Below are positions 48,657 through 61,607 of a stretch of 64,000 bases of DNA, piece by piece. Source of the stretch: Certhia americana (Eukaryota; Chordata; Aves; Passeriformes; Certhiidae); NCBI GenBank assembly GCA_018697195.1, contig CM031858.1:90615120-90679119 (forward strand), written 5' to 3'. The translations under genes were made by a program, and so were the position numbers. The notes beneath the pieces are model-generated. The model worked only from the letters and a program-made list of their open reading frames with translations. It did no database searches and was not told the DNA's origin. Positions within the stretch are counted from its first letter, which is position 1; the number at the start of each line of letters is the position of its first letter.

Positions 48657-51600
48657 TATGAAGAAAATATAATGAAGACAATGTTAATTGAAAATATTTC
48701 TGAAAAATATGCGGGCCATATTTTCAATTTCTTTATCACTGTTCATCTATCCCTTTCTATTCTTTGCCTGCAAGGATGAAGTCCTGGCTCACCCTTTGAG
48801 CAAACTTCCCATTGCTCTGCTCCAAATCAAGTCACTCAGGTTCTTTTTACCATGAGGACAAGAGGGCTAGAGCCAGTGTCCATATTTCATCCCTCAGTCT
48901 ACTGAATACAGTGTGTGAGTTTGAATTTTTCACAAAAGATGTCTCTGAGAAGCTTGCATATATGATAAATTTTATGTATTAAATTTTTGCTATGGACATC
49001 TGTCAATTTTACAAGTTGACCTTTCAGGTTTCTGTTCCTTTAATATGTTATTATAAATATACTGGCAAGAAAAAACAGTAAATAATTAAAATTAATAAAA
49101 GTTAGACCTTTTCAAGTTACTGGTAATAAACTTGAGAGGATGTAGAAAGAAAATAATAGTCAAAGTTTAAGAACTAAAACACAGCACACTTTACTCATAG
49201 ACAAAAATTATTTCCCGTAGGAGGAACAACAGGAAAAAGGGTTGCCCCAGAAACTTTATAAATTGATATTCTTGCATTGAAGACTCAATTTTCCCCTGGA
49301 CTCTCATCCTGTCTTTTGGAATGAGTGCTCTTATTTCAGAAAATTTCACTCTCATTTTTCTTATACAAACATGTTTCTGTGAAAACTGTTACAAATAAGA
49401 GCACATGCAGTAAACTGAAGCAAGCAAACCCCACAGACTTCTTTTAATAGAGAGTTCTGCCTTTCAAAATTAGTACCTCTCCACCTGAAAGGACTATCTT
49501 GCAGAAACTATAGATTAGGTTCTCCTACAGAGCATACAATGTCCTGTGCGTCCAAAATACTAAAATCAGACAGACAGTATACACTTGCCTAAAATTATTC
49601 TCACACTTTTTTTTCTCTTACTCTATTCTGTGAGTCTCTAAGCAAGTAATTTCTCATGTTTTCTCCTTTTTAGCTGAACTTTGTGTCAGAACATAAGGTC
49701 TTGACTACAAGAAATTCAAATACCAAATTAAATAAATGGGTTTGAAAGCAGCCTAATGATAACTGTGATCTGTGTTCACTCTTACTTCAGATTGCAGGGG
49801 AGAATCCACCAATTAGCTAAATTAATTTTGATGGATTCTCTGCCAGGATTTCACCCATTCTGAAAACAACCTTGAAAATGTGAATTAGCATAATTTGAAC
49901 AAATCTTGTTTTGTGCTGTTTGCAGGCTAACTAAAACCATAGTGAAATACTGAGCCCACTGATGTAAGTTTCCAAAACTTCAATGGAAAGCTCTGGCAAG
50001 GACATTTCAATGCCTCATTCACCTATTCTAGAATTTACTGCAAACATTTAACTCAAGTAGGAGAAATTATTGAATTCAGGTCAGATTTAGCACTTATCCT
50101 AGCCAAGGGAAAAAACCCAACTATTTCGCTCCTGGTCATTTTGACCACAATGTTCATCTTAATTTCAAATCCCACAATTCTAAAGCACTCCATTTCTTTT
50201 TTTGAAAGCCAAACTATCCAAAAGAAAACAATAAAAAACAGGTCCCCTACTGATAATCTCTGAAACTAAATGGAATTATGGTGCGACTTGCTACACTGAA
50301 CACAGTATGTTCAGAATATCTCTGGCTGCTTATTTATCATTAGGTTACTGTTCCTCAGGTATATTTTTCTAAGACAAGAGGAAGTTACAAGTTGGTTTTG
50401 GATTTTTTTTTTTTCTGTAAAGAGAAGTGCACCATGGATTCTGTCTGTCTCACACCAGATATGTAGTCATGGACCACTTGTTCTCAAAGTTGTATTTAAG
50501 TGTGCTCTCACACATTCTTCTGTTTAGTGACCAAAAAGAAGGGACCTGCCACCTGTCTTGTGGTCTGTGGCTTTCCCAGCTCTCTCCTTATTGCTTCCTT
50601 GCCAGTTCCACATGGAAAGGTGCAGCTAGGAACAGAAAACAGGGTTAGAAGTGCAGCAAAAGCTTTATGGTTTTTAATCCCCATAGAAGCTGCACAGGCA
50701 CAATCAACATGACTTCCAGTTACCTTATAATTCCTCACCCTCAGACGCTCAGGCCTGGGTTTGGGTATTGCTGATCCAATGGTTGCAGACAGATGGTTGC
50801 AGACACTCATCTATCATGACCAGGATAGGGATCTTCAATTAAATACATAATTTAAAGGGAAATTAGAGTGAGAAATACAGGCTACGTTTTTCCCAATTTT
50901 ACTGATATAACTATATGAATATTCATGTGGTTTGATATGGAAGCTGTGGAAAATTTCAAGGGAGAACACATTATTTGTGAAACCCATGTCTTGTTCAAAT
51001 GCAGGTTGTATTATTCAAAGCCTCAGAAGGTCAGTTTTAGTTTACATGCCTGATTTTTTCACTTAGTCACACTTTTACTTCCACACAGTTGTTATATTTT
51101 CCTCATTTTACATGTTCTTTGTCCCTTTGGTAGGGTGCATGACCTTTTGTATCACCTGAGATGAATGTTGGTTTTGGGAAGGTCATAATGTTATTTTCTG
51201 AAAATTATATGGTGCAGCTGACTAAATTTTCTGGGGAGAAATAGTAATAATTTAATGTTCGTTGCTCAGTAAATAAAAAAAGAATAGGTATCTCAGGGAT
51301 CTTAATGCAAAATAGCACTCATTTCTAACACTGTGTTTCTATCAGGGTCCAAAGACATACTCACTGTTATTCCTAAACTGTTTTCAGTTTCTTACTGTCT
51401 TGCTGAAGCAGATTTGAAAGGGAGTGTCCAGACTACTGTCAGCAATGATTTGTATCTTGTGTGAGTTTGAAATATTTGCCTCACCTGTACCCTTGAGAAA
51501 TACTACTTTAGAAAGTAGTATCTGGACTCCCAAGACATATTTTTTCACAGAGAGTAAATTCAGTTCAAATGCTAGTTGCCTAAGAAACACAAGGAATTGT

Positions 51601-51814
51601 TTTATTAATTGTATTTGTATTAATGTCAATAAATTTGTTCATGAGGAAAAACATCAGCTTCTGAATCGCTTCTTTGATAACTGTTTCTGTCAGTAATATC
51701 TTTACTCACTGCTATTGACATCATATCCCTAAATTCTCAAAAATCTGTCCCAGTAGTCTGGCTACCACTGTGCTAGACTGTACTTCTTTAACCCAACAAA
51801 CTAGTCAGTTTAGC
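48657..51814. other. unique sequence, no gene seen
   Basis: About 3.1 kb without a recognised gene. A 9-bp inverted repeat flanks a TAATTA-like centre at 49800-49808 and 49832-49840 (GAGAATCCA and TGGATTCTC). The section 50420-50820 is less AT-rich, has overlapping frames on both strands (70-100 codons) and ends in a 14-bp repeat with two copies of ATGGTTGCAGAC (50779 and 50793). No domain or named repeat was recognised in it. Confidence 0.45.
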
Positions 51815-51845
51815 TATTTCTTGACTGGTCACCAGTCAAGAAATA
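51815..51845. repeat. 31-bp perfect palindrome
   Basis: TATTTCTTGACTGGT (51815-51829), a single C at 51830, and ACCAGTCAAGAAATA (51831-51845) are exact inverted copies. With effectively no spacer, the duplex can form a cruciform or the RNA a hairpin whose loop takes in the central bases. No known element was recognised around it. Confidence 0.95.
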
Positions 51846-53842
51846 TTTGAAATATATTGAAAATATTCAAAAGTATTTTGATGAGGTTAAAGCATTCCCC
51901 AAGGGTTACATATTAGGCACAGCTCTTTAATGAGTGCCATGTGAATTATCTGTCCCTGGGCTGTTCCATCTGGAAATTAGGTTTAGAGGAACCAGTTCAC
52001 TGATGCTCTGTTTCTTCTTGGTTTTGTGGACCCTGTTGAACCTCCCAACACCATATTTCTAAAAGTCATTGTGCTTCCCTGCACTTTTAGAAAGACATAA
52101 TGTGGTTGGTGTGAGGCAGGGAAGAACCATAGATCTAAGTAATTTCATTGAATAAATCTTCATCTGTGAATTTTGCACAAGCCATTCATAATTTTGCTGC
52201 TTCAAGTAGACTATCTAAGAAGACGGAGATAATGCAGTTTGCTTTTGTTTTCTGCCTGAGTCAAGCTCCTATGCAAATACTCAATTTTAGATCATGAGTA
52301 TCACTGACAGAATAGAAATTCTGTCTATGAGCATACTGAACAGTTCTCCTGTTTGATACAGCATTTATGACAAAATGACATAAGATCATGTGAAGAGATT
52401 AAATATGCATAATTACAATTAAATACTTGTAGAACTTTGCTTTTTCAGATTTTACCTAGCCATAACCCCACTCTGCCTTGACTATCACATTTTTTACCAA
52501 CTATTTGATTAAATGAGGCATCAGTTCCTTACCATTAATTTCTAAATATATCTTACAGTTCAGCTCAAATTCTATCCTTTACTTCCTGGTTATTAGCCAT
52601 TAATATAAGGAGACTGGATATGCCATATACCCCCATGGATATAATATTTTTAGTTATGTTGTCTTTAGAGTGATTAGTTCTTCAGTGAGATTTTAAAACA
52701 CATATTTTAAACTTTCCGTAACTATTTTTTGAGGGGACAGGTTTTCAAAGTCCTGAAATGGTAAGTCAGCATTTTTGTGGGGTGTTTTTTTCGGGTTGGG
52801 TTTTTTTTTCTTGCCCCAGGAAAGCCTCTGTGTACTGTTAAAGCAGTGCCAAAGCTGTGTGAGCTCCAATTTACCCACTCATTGCCAAGAAGATGTTTGT
52901 AATGAACCAGCATCATGAACTGAGGGAGACCCCCTCTCACAAAAAACCTACCACCTCAGCATAAGTAAGCTGATCAATAAGTTAATGGCATTAATCAATG
53001 AAAAAGATTTGGGAGAGATCTTAATTAAAGAAACAACTGCTGATACAAATTATGTTTCCAATGTATTGATGTAGCAGAGGGCATGAGGTTGAACGGAGAT
53101 GAGTGCTGATCAATGCCTTGCACATTTGCATTTCTTTTCATCAGAAACCATCCCTCTTCATCCTGAGGCATACAGGCATGCACACATGCAGACACACATC
53201 ACTACCACCAGCACCTCAGAAGGGCTTTGGTTTCTTTGTCTTTATTGATTCCTATTGCACTTTTCTGGAGGCTATTGTGGTTGCCTCACTTTACAAGGTG
53301 AAATGAAGGTCTCCACAGACTAGAGGATGCTCATCCCTTTAGACCTTCCTGGATACTATCTCAATACCCTAAATCAGTAAGAAGTGCTTTGCCTCATTGT
53401 GAACATCATGACCTACACGTTGTAATGTACAGACGTAAAAAGGAAGCATTGAGTGTAACTTTGGCACGCTATAGTTACACAGAAAATAATGATGATATTC
53501 CCTAACACAAAGGGACAAGCATGTGTGTGTCTGTGCCTGTGCATGCCTTCAAGAGAGACACAGAAAAACAGATGGACAAAGGGAGAGAGAAATAGTAAGA
53601 GAGCATTCTCCAGTGGCTGAACAGCACAAACATCCAAAGTCAATAGATGGTTTCCCCAAGTGATTAAACCTGAGACACAGTTTAAAGAGACATCAATCTG
53701 TGATGTCAGCAATGCTCAACATATAGCTAATGGAGCTTCAAAAGATCAATATTCAAACCTGACTTTTTTTTGTGCTAGAAACTCACACAACTGTGACATC
53801 TCTTGCTAGGTGCAAAGTAGAATTTATGTTGGTGTGTCTTTC
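51846..53842. other. unique sequence, no gene seen
   Basis: No gene recognised. A compact hairpin lies at 52306-52325: GACAGAAT, loop AGAA, ATTCTGTC. Frames of up to 99 codons (53413-53712 minus, partly CA/TG-rich) have no known domain. Confidence 0.5.
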
Positions 53843-54030
53843 TTTTTTTTTTTTTTTTTTTTTTTTTTTCAATTTGGGAGGGGAGGAAGCTTTATTCCCT
53901 AGGATGCAAAAAAGTAATTTAAACTTTTGCTCAGCTGGTAGCCATGTAATCCATCTTATTTTCCTGTCAAGTTTTATAATGAAGTCAAAAGCAATCCTAA
54001 ACTGGTGACATAATAATCTAATGCTGTGTA
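53843..54030 (-). other. possible polyadenylated retro-insert (3' end)
   Basis: On the minus strand an A27 tail (complement of T27 at 53843-53869) is preceded by AATAAA (complement of 53891-53896) with a 21-nt gap. That is the normal spacing of a polyadenylation signal and tail. The sequence before it (53897-54030) is not recognised as any gene's 3' end, and no target-site duplication was found. CR1 does not end in poly(A), so if real this would be an mRNA-derived or other retrocopy, which is uncommon in birds. A chance A-run expansion is the alternative. Confidence 0.25.
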
Positions 54031-54639
54031 GTAATGATTATGCTGGATCCAAAAATATGTTTCCACTGCATACTAAAATTGAAGAAATAGAGCAATTTCA
54101 ATTATCATCATCACAGTAGTATCCTGGGGCAACAATAATAAAAAAATATCTGATAGGAGAAGAAAGAACTACATTTTTAGCTACTTAAATCATAACCAAG
54201 ACTTGGTGAAAGGCTGAAAAAATGAATAGATTGAAAAGTATCTCTCAGTAAAATACCAGTTTCCCATGGTTGAATTGTTGGGTGTTTCATTAGTTGCATT
54301 TAAGAGACCATAGCAAAAGCAGAGGAATCTAAAAGATTGAAGTCATTAGCAATACTAATATTATCACTGCTCTAAAATAACACCCTATCTAGAGCTAAAC
54401 TCCAGCATGCATCAAATTTATTAGAGAAAAATTCTATTGACACATTGCAGGATATGTAAACTAGCTGAATATATAGTAAAATGATTTAAATATTAAGTGA
54501 GCTCACTCTTCCAAACGTTAGTTCAAAGACTGGTAGAATTGGAACCCCGCTCTAATCAGGATTTCCCATTTCTTTCTCCCACAAGAAATAAAAGAAAAAC
54601 AAAACCAAGTCAAATTAAGTTGTTAAATGGTTTAAGGAT
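54031..54639. other. AT-rich unique sequence, no gene seen
   Basis: Nothing specific recognised. Confidence 0.55.
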
Positions 54640-54860
54640 TTGATATCTTTTGCTGTTAATTTAAAAGGCTGAGCTGCAGCTCATTTCTTTTCATCTTTAT
54701 AGCAAAGCAGAGAGTGACCCCAAGGGTCAGTGAGGATTATCTCTGTGTCTTTCCATTCCATCTTACGATATTAGTTTACACTGCAAATGAGAAACTGATG
54801 TCAGAAATATGCCAAACATTATTTATAAATATAGAAAAAGTCATGGGGAAGTCTGATAGG
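54640..54860. promoter_or_regulatory. possible regulatory element with nuclear-receptor-like palindrome
   Basis: Two exact palindromes lie 32 bp apart: GAGCTGCAGCTC (54671-54682, contains an E-box-like CAGCTC) and TGACCC-CAA-GGGTCA (54715-54729). The latter is an everted pair of nuclear-receptor-type half sites with a 3-bp spacer. The surrounding 200 bp is balanced and non-repetitive. Function is inferred. Confidence 0.25.
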
Positions 54861-55042
54861 TCTGTGGCTTAACATGTAAAGGTCTCAACAGCAATTAGTA
54901 ATTAAGATATGTCCACTGTAAGGTGGAAATTCTCCTCTGAAGAGCAGAAAATATTTTGTTGGAAGGTTGGTAATTTACATACAATGCAACTCTGAAATGT
55001 CAAACACTAAGCATGAAATTACTATATTCCAGAAATTCTATA
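54861..55042. other. AT-rich unique sequence
   Basis: Nothing specific recognised. Confidence 0.5.
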
Positions 55043-55077
55043 ATTTAAATAAATAAATAAATAGCTAAATAAATAGT
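55043..55077. repeat. (AAAT)n microsatellite
   Basis: Tandem AAAT units broken once by a GCT in the middle. Confidence 0.9.
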
Positions 55078-56727
55078 AGAACAGTGTCTTAAGGTAAAAG
55101 AAGTACTGAAGTCATTATGAGTCTTGAAATTTGAATGAAATTTATTAGGAAGTTACTTTGCATTTTTTCACGTGCTTTGTTTGATTGACCTTAAAATAGT
55201 GGGATTTTGCAGATTTTATAATTAAGAGTTTTAATTGTGCCAAAGTATTGTAATGGTGTATATAAAAAATGTGAACTTTTGCCATTAATGAAAAGCAATA
55301 TTAGTCTTATGAGGACTTTTAGTTAATTAACTTTAGGAAAAATATCATATGATACAACATTGTATTTTTAGATTATCACAGAGGATTATATTCATTATTG
55401 GAGTCATTGGAAGAACAATTAAAAATAGCTACGGCAGAATTTAGGATTTAATTTAGGATTCAAAATACTTAAGTAGAAATTTACTGCTAGAAAGTGTGAG
55501 GGCAAAATAGTTAATAGGCAATGATATTTGGGGAGAAGAAATTTCTCTGGCACAGAAAAATCCGCTGAACTTTTACCAATGTTTAAAACCTTGTGCTTTG
55601 GTATTAGAGGTTTTATACGAAAGATGTGCATTCTTTTTTTGTGGTTGTCACAAATTACTGGACAGATGTGTTTGATAAATACACTATGTTTAGGTGATAT
55701 TGCCCAATATCATAGTGCACTAATAAATCAGAAAGAATGAAGGTCACACATTTGAATAGAGATATTCACCACCATTTCTAGCCTACATCAACCTGCACAC
55801 AGGAAAAGTAACAGCAGCCTGTAGCATAATTGGCTAAAACCCATTGTTATGCTTTAAATCCCATCTTGTGGAGCACTTAGTGTATCAAGTGTGCAGAAAT
55901 AATGCCTCATTTTCTAGATTTGTAAATTAATTTTCCTTTTATTTTGTCCTAATGATTAATTCTCTCCCCTTTCCTGTCTACATATGTTATCTCTAGGTTC
56001 CTGCACTGTAAACCAAGAAAAATCATATATTTCAGGTTCAGAAGCTCCAGGGATAAAAATGATTAGTTGGGAATGGGGACAGAGAGAGAGACAGAATTTC
56101 TACTCAGTTATACTGCCAAAGCCAATGGCTCATGGCATTGTATATCAAGTATTCTTGAATTGCTGTTCCTCTGAATTTTTAGGATAATTTTATAAAATCT
56201 TGTAGTCCAGTTTTATTTGACAATACTACTTCGGAGAAGTCAATGAAGACATAAAGCATTGAAATGAATTAAAAAAAATAAGTAGTTTAGTTTAGATTTG
56301 TTTTCCCATAAAAACATATGGGAACAGGTAAAAAGAGGTAAAAGGAGAAATGTGTTTGAGCTTAGAAGATTCTGTGAAGTCCACTAGGAATGCACTAGAT
56401 AATTTCACTTGAGGAGTGTGACAATAAGTGAAGATGAACACTATTCAAATTATAAAATAGATTTTAACCTGAGATACTATAGATTGAATTAGCAGGGACA
56501 TAAGTGAAGACTGGAAGAGGGAGGCAGTGGGTCATCAGTATCTCAGCACTTAACTTTCTTAACTTTTAGGTGTCTTTTCACAAAGTTCCAAGTGTGTTTA
56601 ATATTGGTTTATTAAACCCAAATGTTATGTATCTGTTCAAAAGAAAATATGGTTAAAACATCCATTGTGAAATCTTTCGCTAAACAAAAGTTCAGTTTAG
56701 AGGTAGGGAATTTTTCCAAGTGCTGGT
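55078..56727. other. AT-rich unique sequence, no gene seen
   Basis: No gene recognised. Frames of up to 70 codons overlap on opposite strands (55419-55740). Confidence 0.5.
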
Positions 56728-56856
56728 TATTCAGGAATTTGGACAGTTTTACTCAAATTATACTTTTTATTATTCCCAGGGTAACTGTTCAGAGGATTTG
56801 GACTTTGACGATCCTAGCAGCCATCTTCCAACTCTGGATATTCTGTGATTCCATGA
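56728..56856 (+). mobile_element. diverged CR1 LINE 3' end
   Basis: Plus strand: TTCAGGAATTTGGACAG corresponds to the CR1 phrase TTCAAGAAGCATTTGGACA. TTTGGACTTTGACGATCCTA, CATCTTCCAACTCTGGATAT and TTCTGTGATTCCATGA follow, ending in the octamer-type tail. About 130 bp, with the middle part degraded. The 104-codon frame at 56622-56936 runs through it and is not a gene. Confidence 0.8.
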
Positions 56857-59800
56857 AAATTATGAAGAGAACAACAGCAACAAGCTGCTGGAAATCAGTC
56901 ATTTTTAGTTTAAATATCACCTTGAGGAATCTTTAAGATAAAAAGTGTCTTCAATACATGCCCAAATGTCTCTTAATATTGCTTTAAAAAGAGAAAAGTA
57001 GAGCAGGCCTTTCCCTGTCCCTCATGATTTAAGTGAGTTCCTGAGGAGCTGGCTTTAGCAGTACAAGGGAATTGCCTTATACAAATTGCCACCTTACAAA
57101 TGAGGCTGAAGAGCATTCCTAGGTGATTTTGCATCTCATTACCTGTTACTCACATTGGCTTATATAGCATGTTTCTTTAAATTCTTTGTGTCACCATAGT
57201 GAAGGGGTATTGCTTTATTCTGGCAAACTGTACTGAAAGTCCATCAAAAGCACTGGTGGGTTCATTGAGACTAAGTTGGAGGCTTGATGTTTTAAAGGGA
57301 CTTAGACAATGGGGATACTGGATCATACAGTCACCCCAGGATACCTTTGTAGCTCTAGTATGTGTGGCTTTAGTCTTTCAAACTCCTACTCCTTTGCAAA
57401 GCAGACTATAAGTCTTTGCCATAGTCAAAGAAAGAAGAGCTAGTAGAATCTTCAGGTGTTCATTTGGGTCATCTCCTAGCCGAAGCAATCCCAAAAAGCT
57501 TGGAGTGATAAAGGAAGAATTTGCTCTGTGTGAGCACAAGCTCCCTGGCTCTTCAAGATGCCTGATAAGAATTGCTGGATTAAACATCTACAAGGAGATG
57601 GTTATGAGAGAAGCAATTTGTTATGACAGAAAAGTTTCATCCAAAGTTCAGGATATAAAGATGCACAGAATTAAAGCAGTTTATGGAAGATCACATTTGA
57701 AATGGACCATATTATGACTTAACTATCATATCAAGAAAAATAGTGAGAGCTCTTATGTTAAGCTATAAGGTCGTCCAAATTTGCTGGGAGAACTAACTTG
57801 GCTTCTTGCCTCATTCATTATGTCACATAGGTACCATAAGTACCTATGGCACCTCTGTGTGCCACAGTCTCTTTTATAAGGCAAAAGGATTTTGAGGAAA
57901 GTTTTCATAAAGCTTTCTTGTATTCTACTTTACAATGCAACTTTTGTTGGTGTACTAATGTTTTAAGTAAAAAATAGTTATTTAAAATTAAAAATATCAC
58001 AGTACTAAATTTCAAACTGATCAAGCTCCCATCTAGTCAATCTAATGTATTTTTCAAATTTTTTTCTCAGTTTAATTTTTGGAATCTATCCTAAATCTGC
58101 AAGTTGTAAAGAAGTTAGGTGTCAACTAATGAAACATAGCACTGTGGGGCAAGACTGGGAACAGTAAGTTTGAAAGCATGCATCATGACTGCTCAACACA
58201 CAGATTGATATTCACTTTGTTTTTCAATGCATGCCTTTGCACTGCACAGAAAAGATTGTCATTCACACCTATATGCAATTCCTTATATGTAGCACATACA
58301 GTATAGTCCTCAGAAAGTTTCTGAATTTAAACATGTTGTAAGGCTTTTCATGTGTGAATCTGTTCTCAAGTTGTGAACTGTGTGTATTGATGAATGCAAT
58401 AAATCCAGATTAGATGCTGTTGTGCTATTAAACCATTAAGCCTTGGTCGGATTTGAATCCTTTCCAGACAGCATTTAGGCACTCTTCAGAGGACTGAATA
58501 ATTCAGAAAATGTTACCAAGAGTCAGTATGGATGATGCTGCTTTGCTTTTTGAAGATTATGAGACTTCAACTATATGGATGTGAGCTGCTCTGTGTCATG
58601 TGTCCCTGGGGATCAGAGGACAGACACCCAATCATTTTATTTACAAGCACAGACACAGGCCTTTGGGACAGTACTAAGTAGAGAAATGAAAACAAAATAT
58701 CATCCACTTGTAAAGTGGGTAGTGTGACTCCATTTTGCTCATTGGCAAGTGGCTGTTTCAGAATTTCTTTACTGGCAGTGAGGAAGTAACTGAGGAACTG
58801 CCTAGTGCTCAGCAAGTAAGCCTTGTGCACTTGCCCGTTTGTCTCTGCAATTCTCACACTGTAAAATCACTTCTCTTCTGGCCTATCATAGACAAGAAAA
58901 AGAGAAATCCTAAATTTACTTTTTATCAGAGACCTCTTTCCTGAGGTCTTGATGAACTTGTTAGAGGATACCCTCTTTTTATGTCAGGGATGCTCCAGAA
59001 AATGATCCATGCAACATAATTCTATTTGTCAATAAAATGTAGAACATAAAGATGTATGTGGCTATTTCTTGTTTAATTAAATGTATAAGATACTGCATTA
59101 TTTTTTCATTAGAACAGTGATCTAAGGTGAAATTTTCCTCAATTACATGCTCTAATAAAATAGAGCAGTAACAATAAAAGACAACTTCTACTTAGATACA
59201 CCAAAGCAAAATCATACAGTGGCAATAAAACAATGCTGCTACCTCACCTGTAGGTATTTAAATTTTGAACCACAGAAGTTACAATTTTTTTCCCTGTATT
59301 CATTTAAATATTCTGAATGTCATAAACATAAGATCACACCTCTGCAATTAAATATAAATATATATATATTCATATGTATTGTTTTCAGAGAGCAGTAGAA
59401 ACATTTTAGTGGTACCATATCATATTGCATTACTGGAAGATTATGTGTCTTTTTTGGCACTTATTTTTGGAACCTGACATAATTTTATCTACAAAAATTA
59501 CTTGCATGAGTTCATAAAAAAAAAAAAGGTATGAATATTGTTAAAATTAGCATCTCAGGGTCATTGGATTTTACTTTTGTTTTGAAGGTTGTAAGACTTT
59601 TATAGAAAGAATAAGTAACCAGCTACAAATAGTGTATCATCACATCAACCTTTCAGGGCACAAAAAATACAGTTCTTTTTGAAACTCCTCAAACTACAAA
59701 GCTGAGTCTCTTATACATGACAGAGGTGCAAAAGGGATTTTTAAGCACCAGTGCTTCCAATAACAATTCTCAAGGAAAAGTTGCTCTCTGACTCTGAAAG

Positions 59801-61272
59801 TCTTAGAAGCATTTGAGTATGAGTCCCTCCCCCTTGTCTGCCAGAGAATAACACAGGTAAAGTTCTGGGCAAACAGACGGTATATCTGGCGAGATATAAA
59901 ATAACTAGCTTATTTTTACTTCTCACTCCTCATTTCATGATGATATTTTTTTACAGTATAAGGAAAAAACAACATGATACATGAAATGCTACTCTATAGA
60001 ATAAATATATTTCTCAAAATAGAGGAGTTGTTTTTAAGGAACTTATATGTGTAGCCATTATGATTCCTCAGATCTTTTCTTTCCTAAATTAGCATCTTTA
60101 GGGTCTGATTTTATTGGAAACAGTATGGGGACATTTTGCATAACAAGTTTTATTAAACTACATGCCTTAAACATGTTAGTATTTTTTGAAGTATGAGAAA
60201 AGAATATTCCCTTCTCATAACTCCACAGAAAGTTACCCATAATGATGATCTGAATGATTAAAGAACGTATATTCAGGGAGTATGGATTTTGAAATATCAT
60301 TCTCTATTATACTGAGGGCATTCTATGACTTTCCATGTAATATTCTTTATTCAGAGTATTAGGAAAAGGAGTTACAAAGTAGTCTATATTTTATCTTTTG
60401 GACATTTAAAGTGTGTCCAGTTATCAGGAGGAAGCCCAATTGGTTCTATGGTTTATCAGCCTCTACATTTTAGTCACATGTCCACAAGACAATAGCATGA
60501 CTTGAATTTGCACAGGCTGTCTATATATTATGCTGCTGTGAATAGATTTATATTTTAGGAAAGTATATACATTTAAAACAGAGACAAAAGTCATATTGAC
60601 TTCTATGAGAAACAAATTCGGATCAATGAGTAAGGTTATCAAAACATGAGTTTAAGTTCCTAGACCAAATATTCAATTATGTATAGAAATGGCCTGATTT
60701 TCAGAACTACAGAGTGCGAAAAACCACTTGTTGAGAGTAAAGGTTTTGTGAGTTCAATTTTTTTTTTTAATAAAGCAGGTCATTTTTTTTGTCTATTTAG
60801 GGGTAAACTTTAAGAATCTAAATTTAAGGTTCTATTTTAAAAATTCTTGGCCTAGACATTTTGGAAATGTTTTGGTTAAGGAGTTAAGATAAATATTATA
60901 TCCTCCATTACAGCCTTAGTTCTCTATAAAGCTTTTTTTTCAGTTGTGTCTGCCAAATATATTTATTTGTGGCTGGTTTTAGTACAAGATATTCAGATCG
61001 TAATTCTGCGATAAATTAATAAAAATGATGGTACATTTCCATATTAAAAAAAATAAATTCTTCAATACTATCCCTTAAACTATATCAGCTTTTATCCCTG
61101 CACATGTTCTGAAGAGTTTTGCTCCTCTAGTGTTCTCATGAATGTACATCATTGCTCACAGATTACATTCTTTACACATATACCTTGCTCTTTATATTTA
61201 AAAGTATATTAATATAGAAAAATATATTGGTATTGGTCACACAGAGAAAATGATAAGAATTTAATGGAAAAT
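56857..61272. other. unique AT-rich sequence, no gene seen
   Basis: About 4.4 kb without a recognised gene, RNA or named repeat. Small structures: a perfect hairpin at 57826-57848 (CATAGGTAC, 5-nt loop, GTACCTATG) and an A12 run at 59517-59528. Frames of up to 96 codons (58567-58857 minus) have no known domain. A GGATTTGAATCC phrase near 58449 resembles a tRNA T-arm, but no cloverleaf surrounds it. Confidence 0.45.
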
Positions 61273-61461
61273 GTGTATATATATTACATATATTATAATA
61301 TATATAAAATTATTATAATATATTATAATATATACATTGCATATAATAGATATAATAATATAACATATAATAGTATTATATATGTAATTTTAATATTACA
61401 TATTATATAATATACTATATTATATATTTATAATATATAATATTATATATTATATACTGTA
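61273..61461. repeat. AT-palindromic low-complexity tract
   Basis: About 190 bp almost purely A and T in TATATATTA, ATAATATAT and ATTATATA units, with many self-complementary stretches. Only a handful of G/C bases interrupt it. Confidence 0.9.
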
Positions 61462-61607
61462 AAAGGTGCTCCTTCCTTCTGTCTTTCAGATGGAAAATCT
61501 TAAAGAATCAAAAAGAAGTAAAACAGTATACAAGTATAGACCAGAAATAGGTTAAAAATATAAAATTATGAGGTACTGTAGTGAAATAATTTGCATGTTT
61601 GGACAAA

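Noticed and set aside
58440..58465. tRNA gene on the minus strand suggested by GGATTTGAATCC
   Set aside because: No cloverleaf can be drawn with the flanks.
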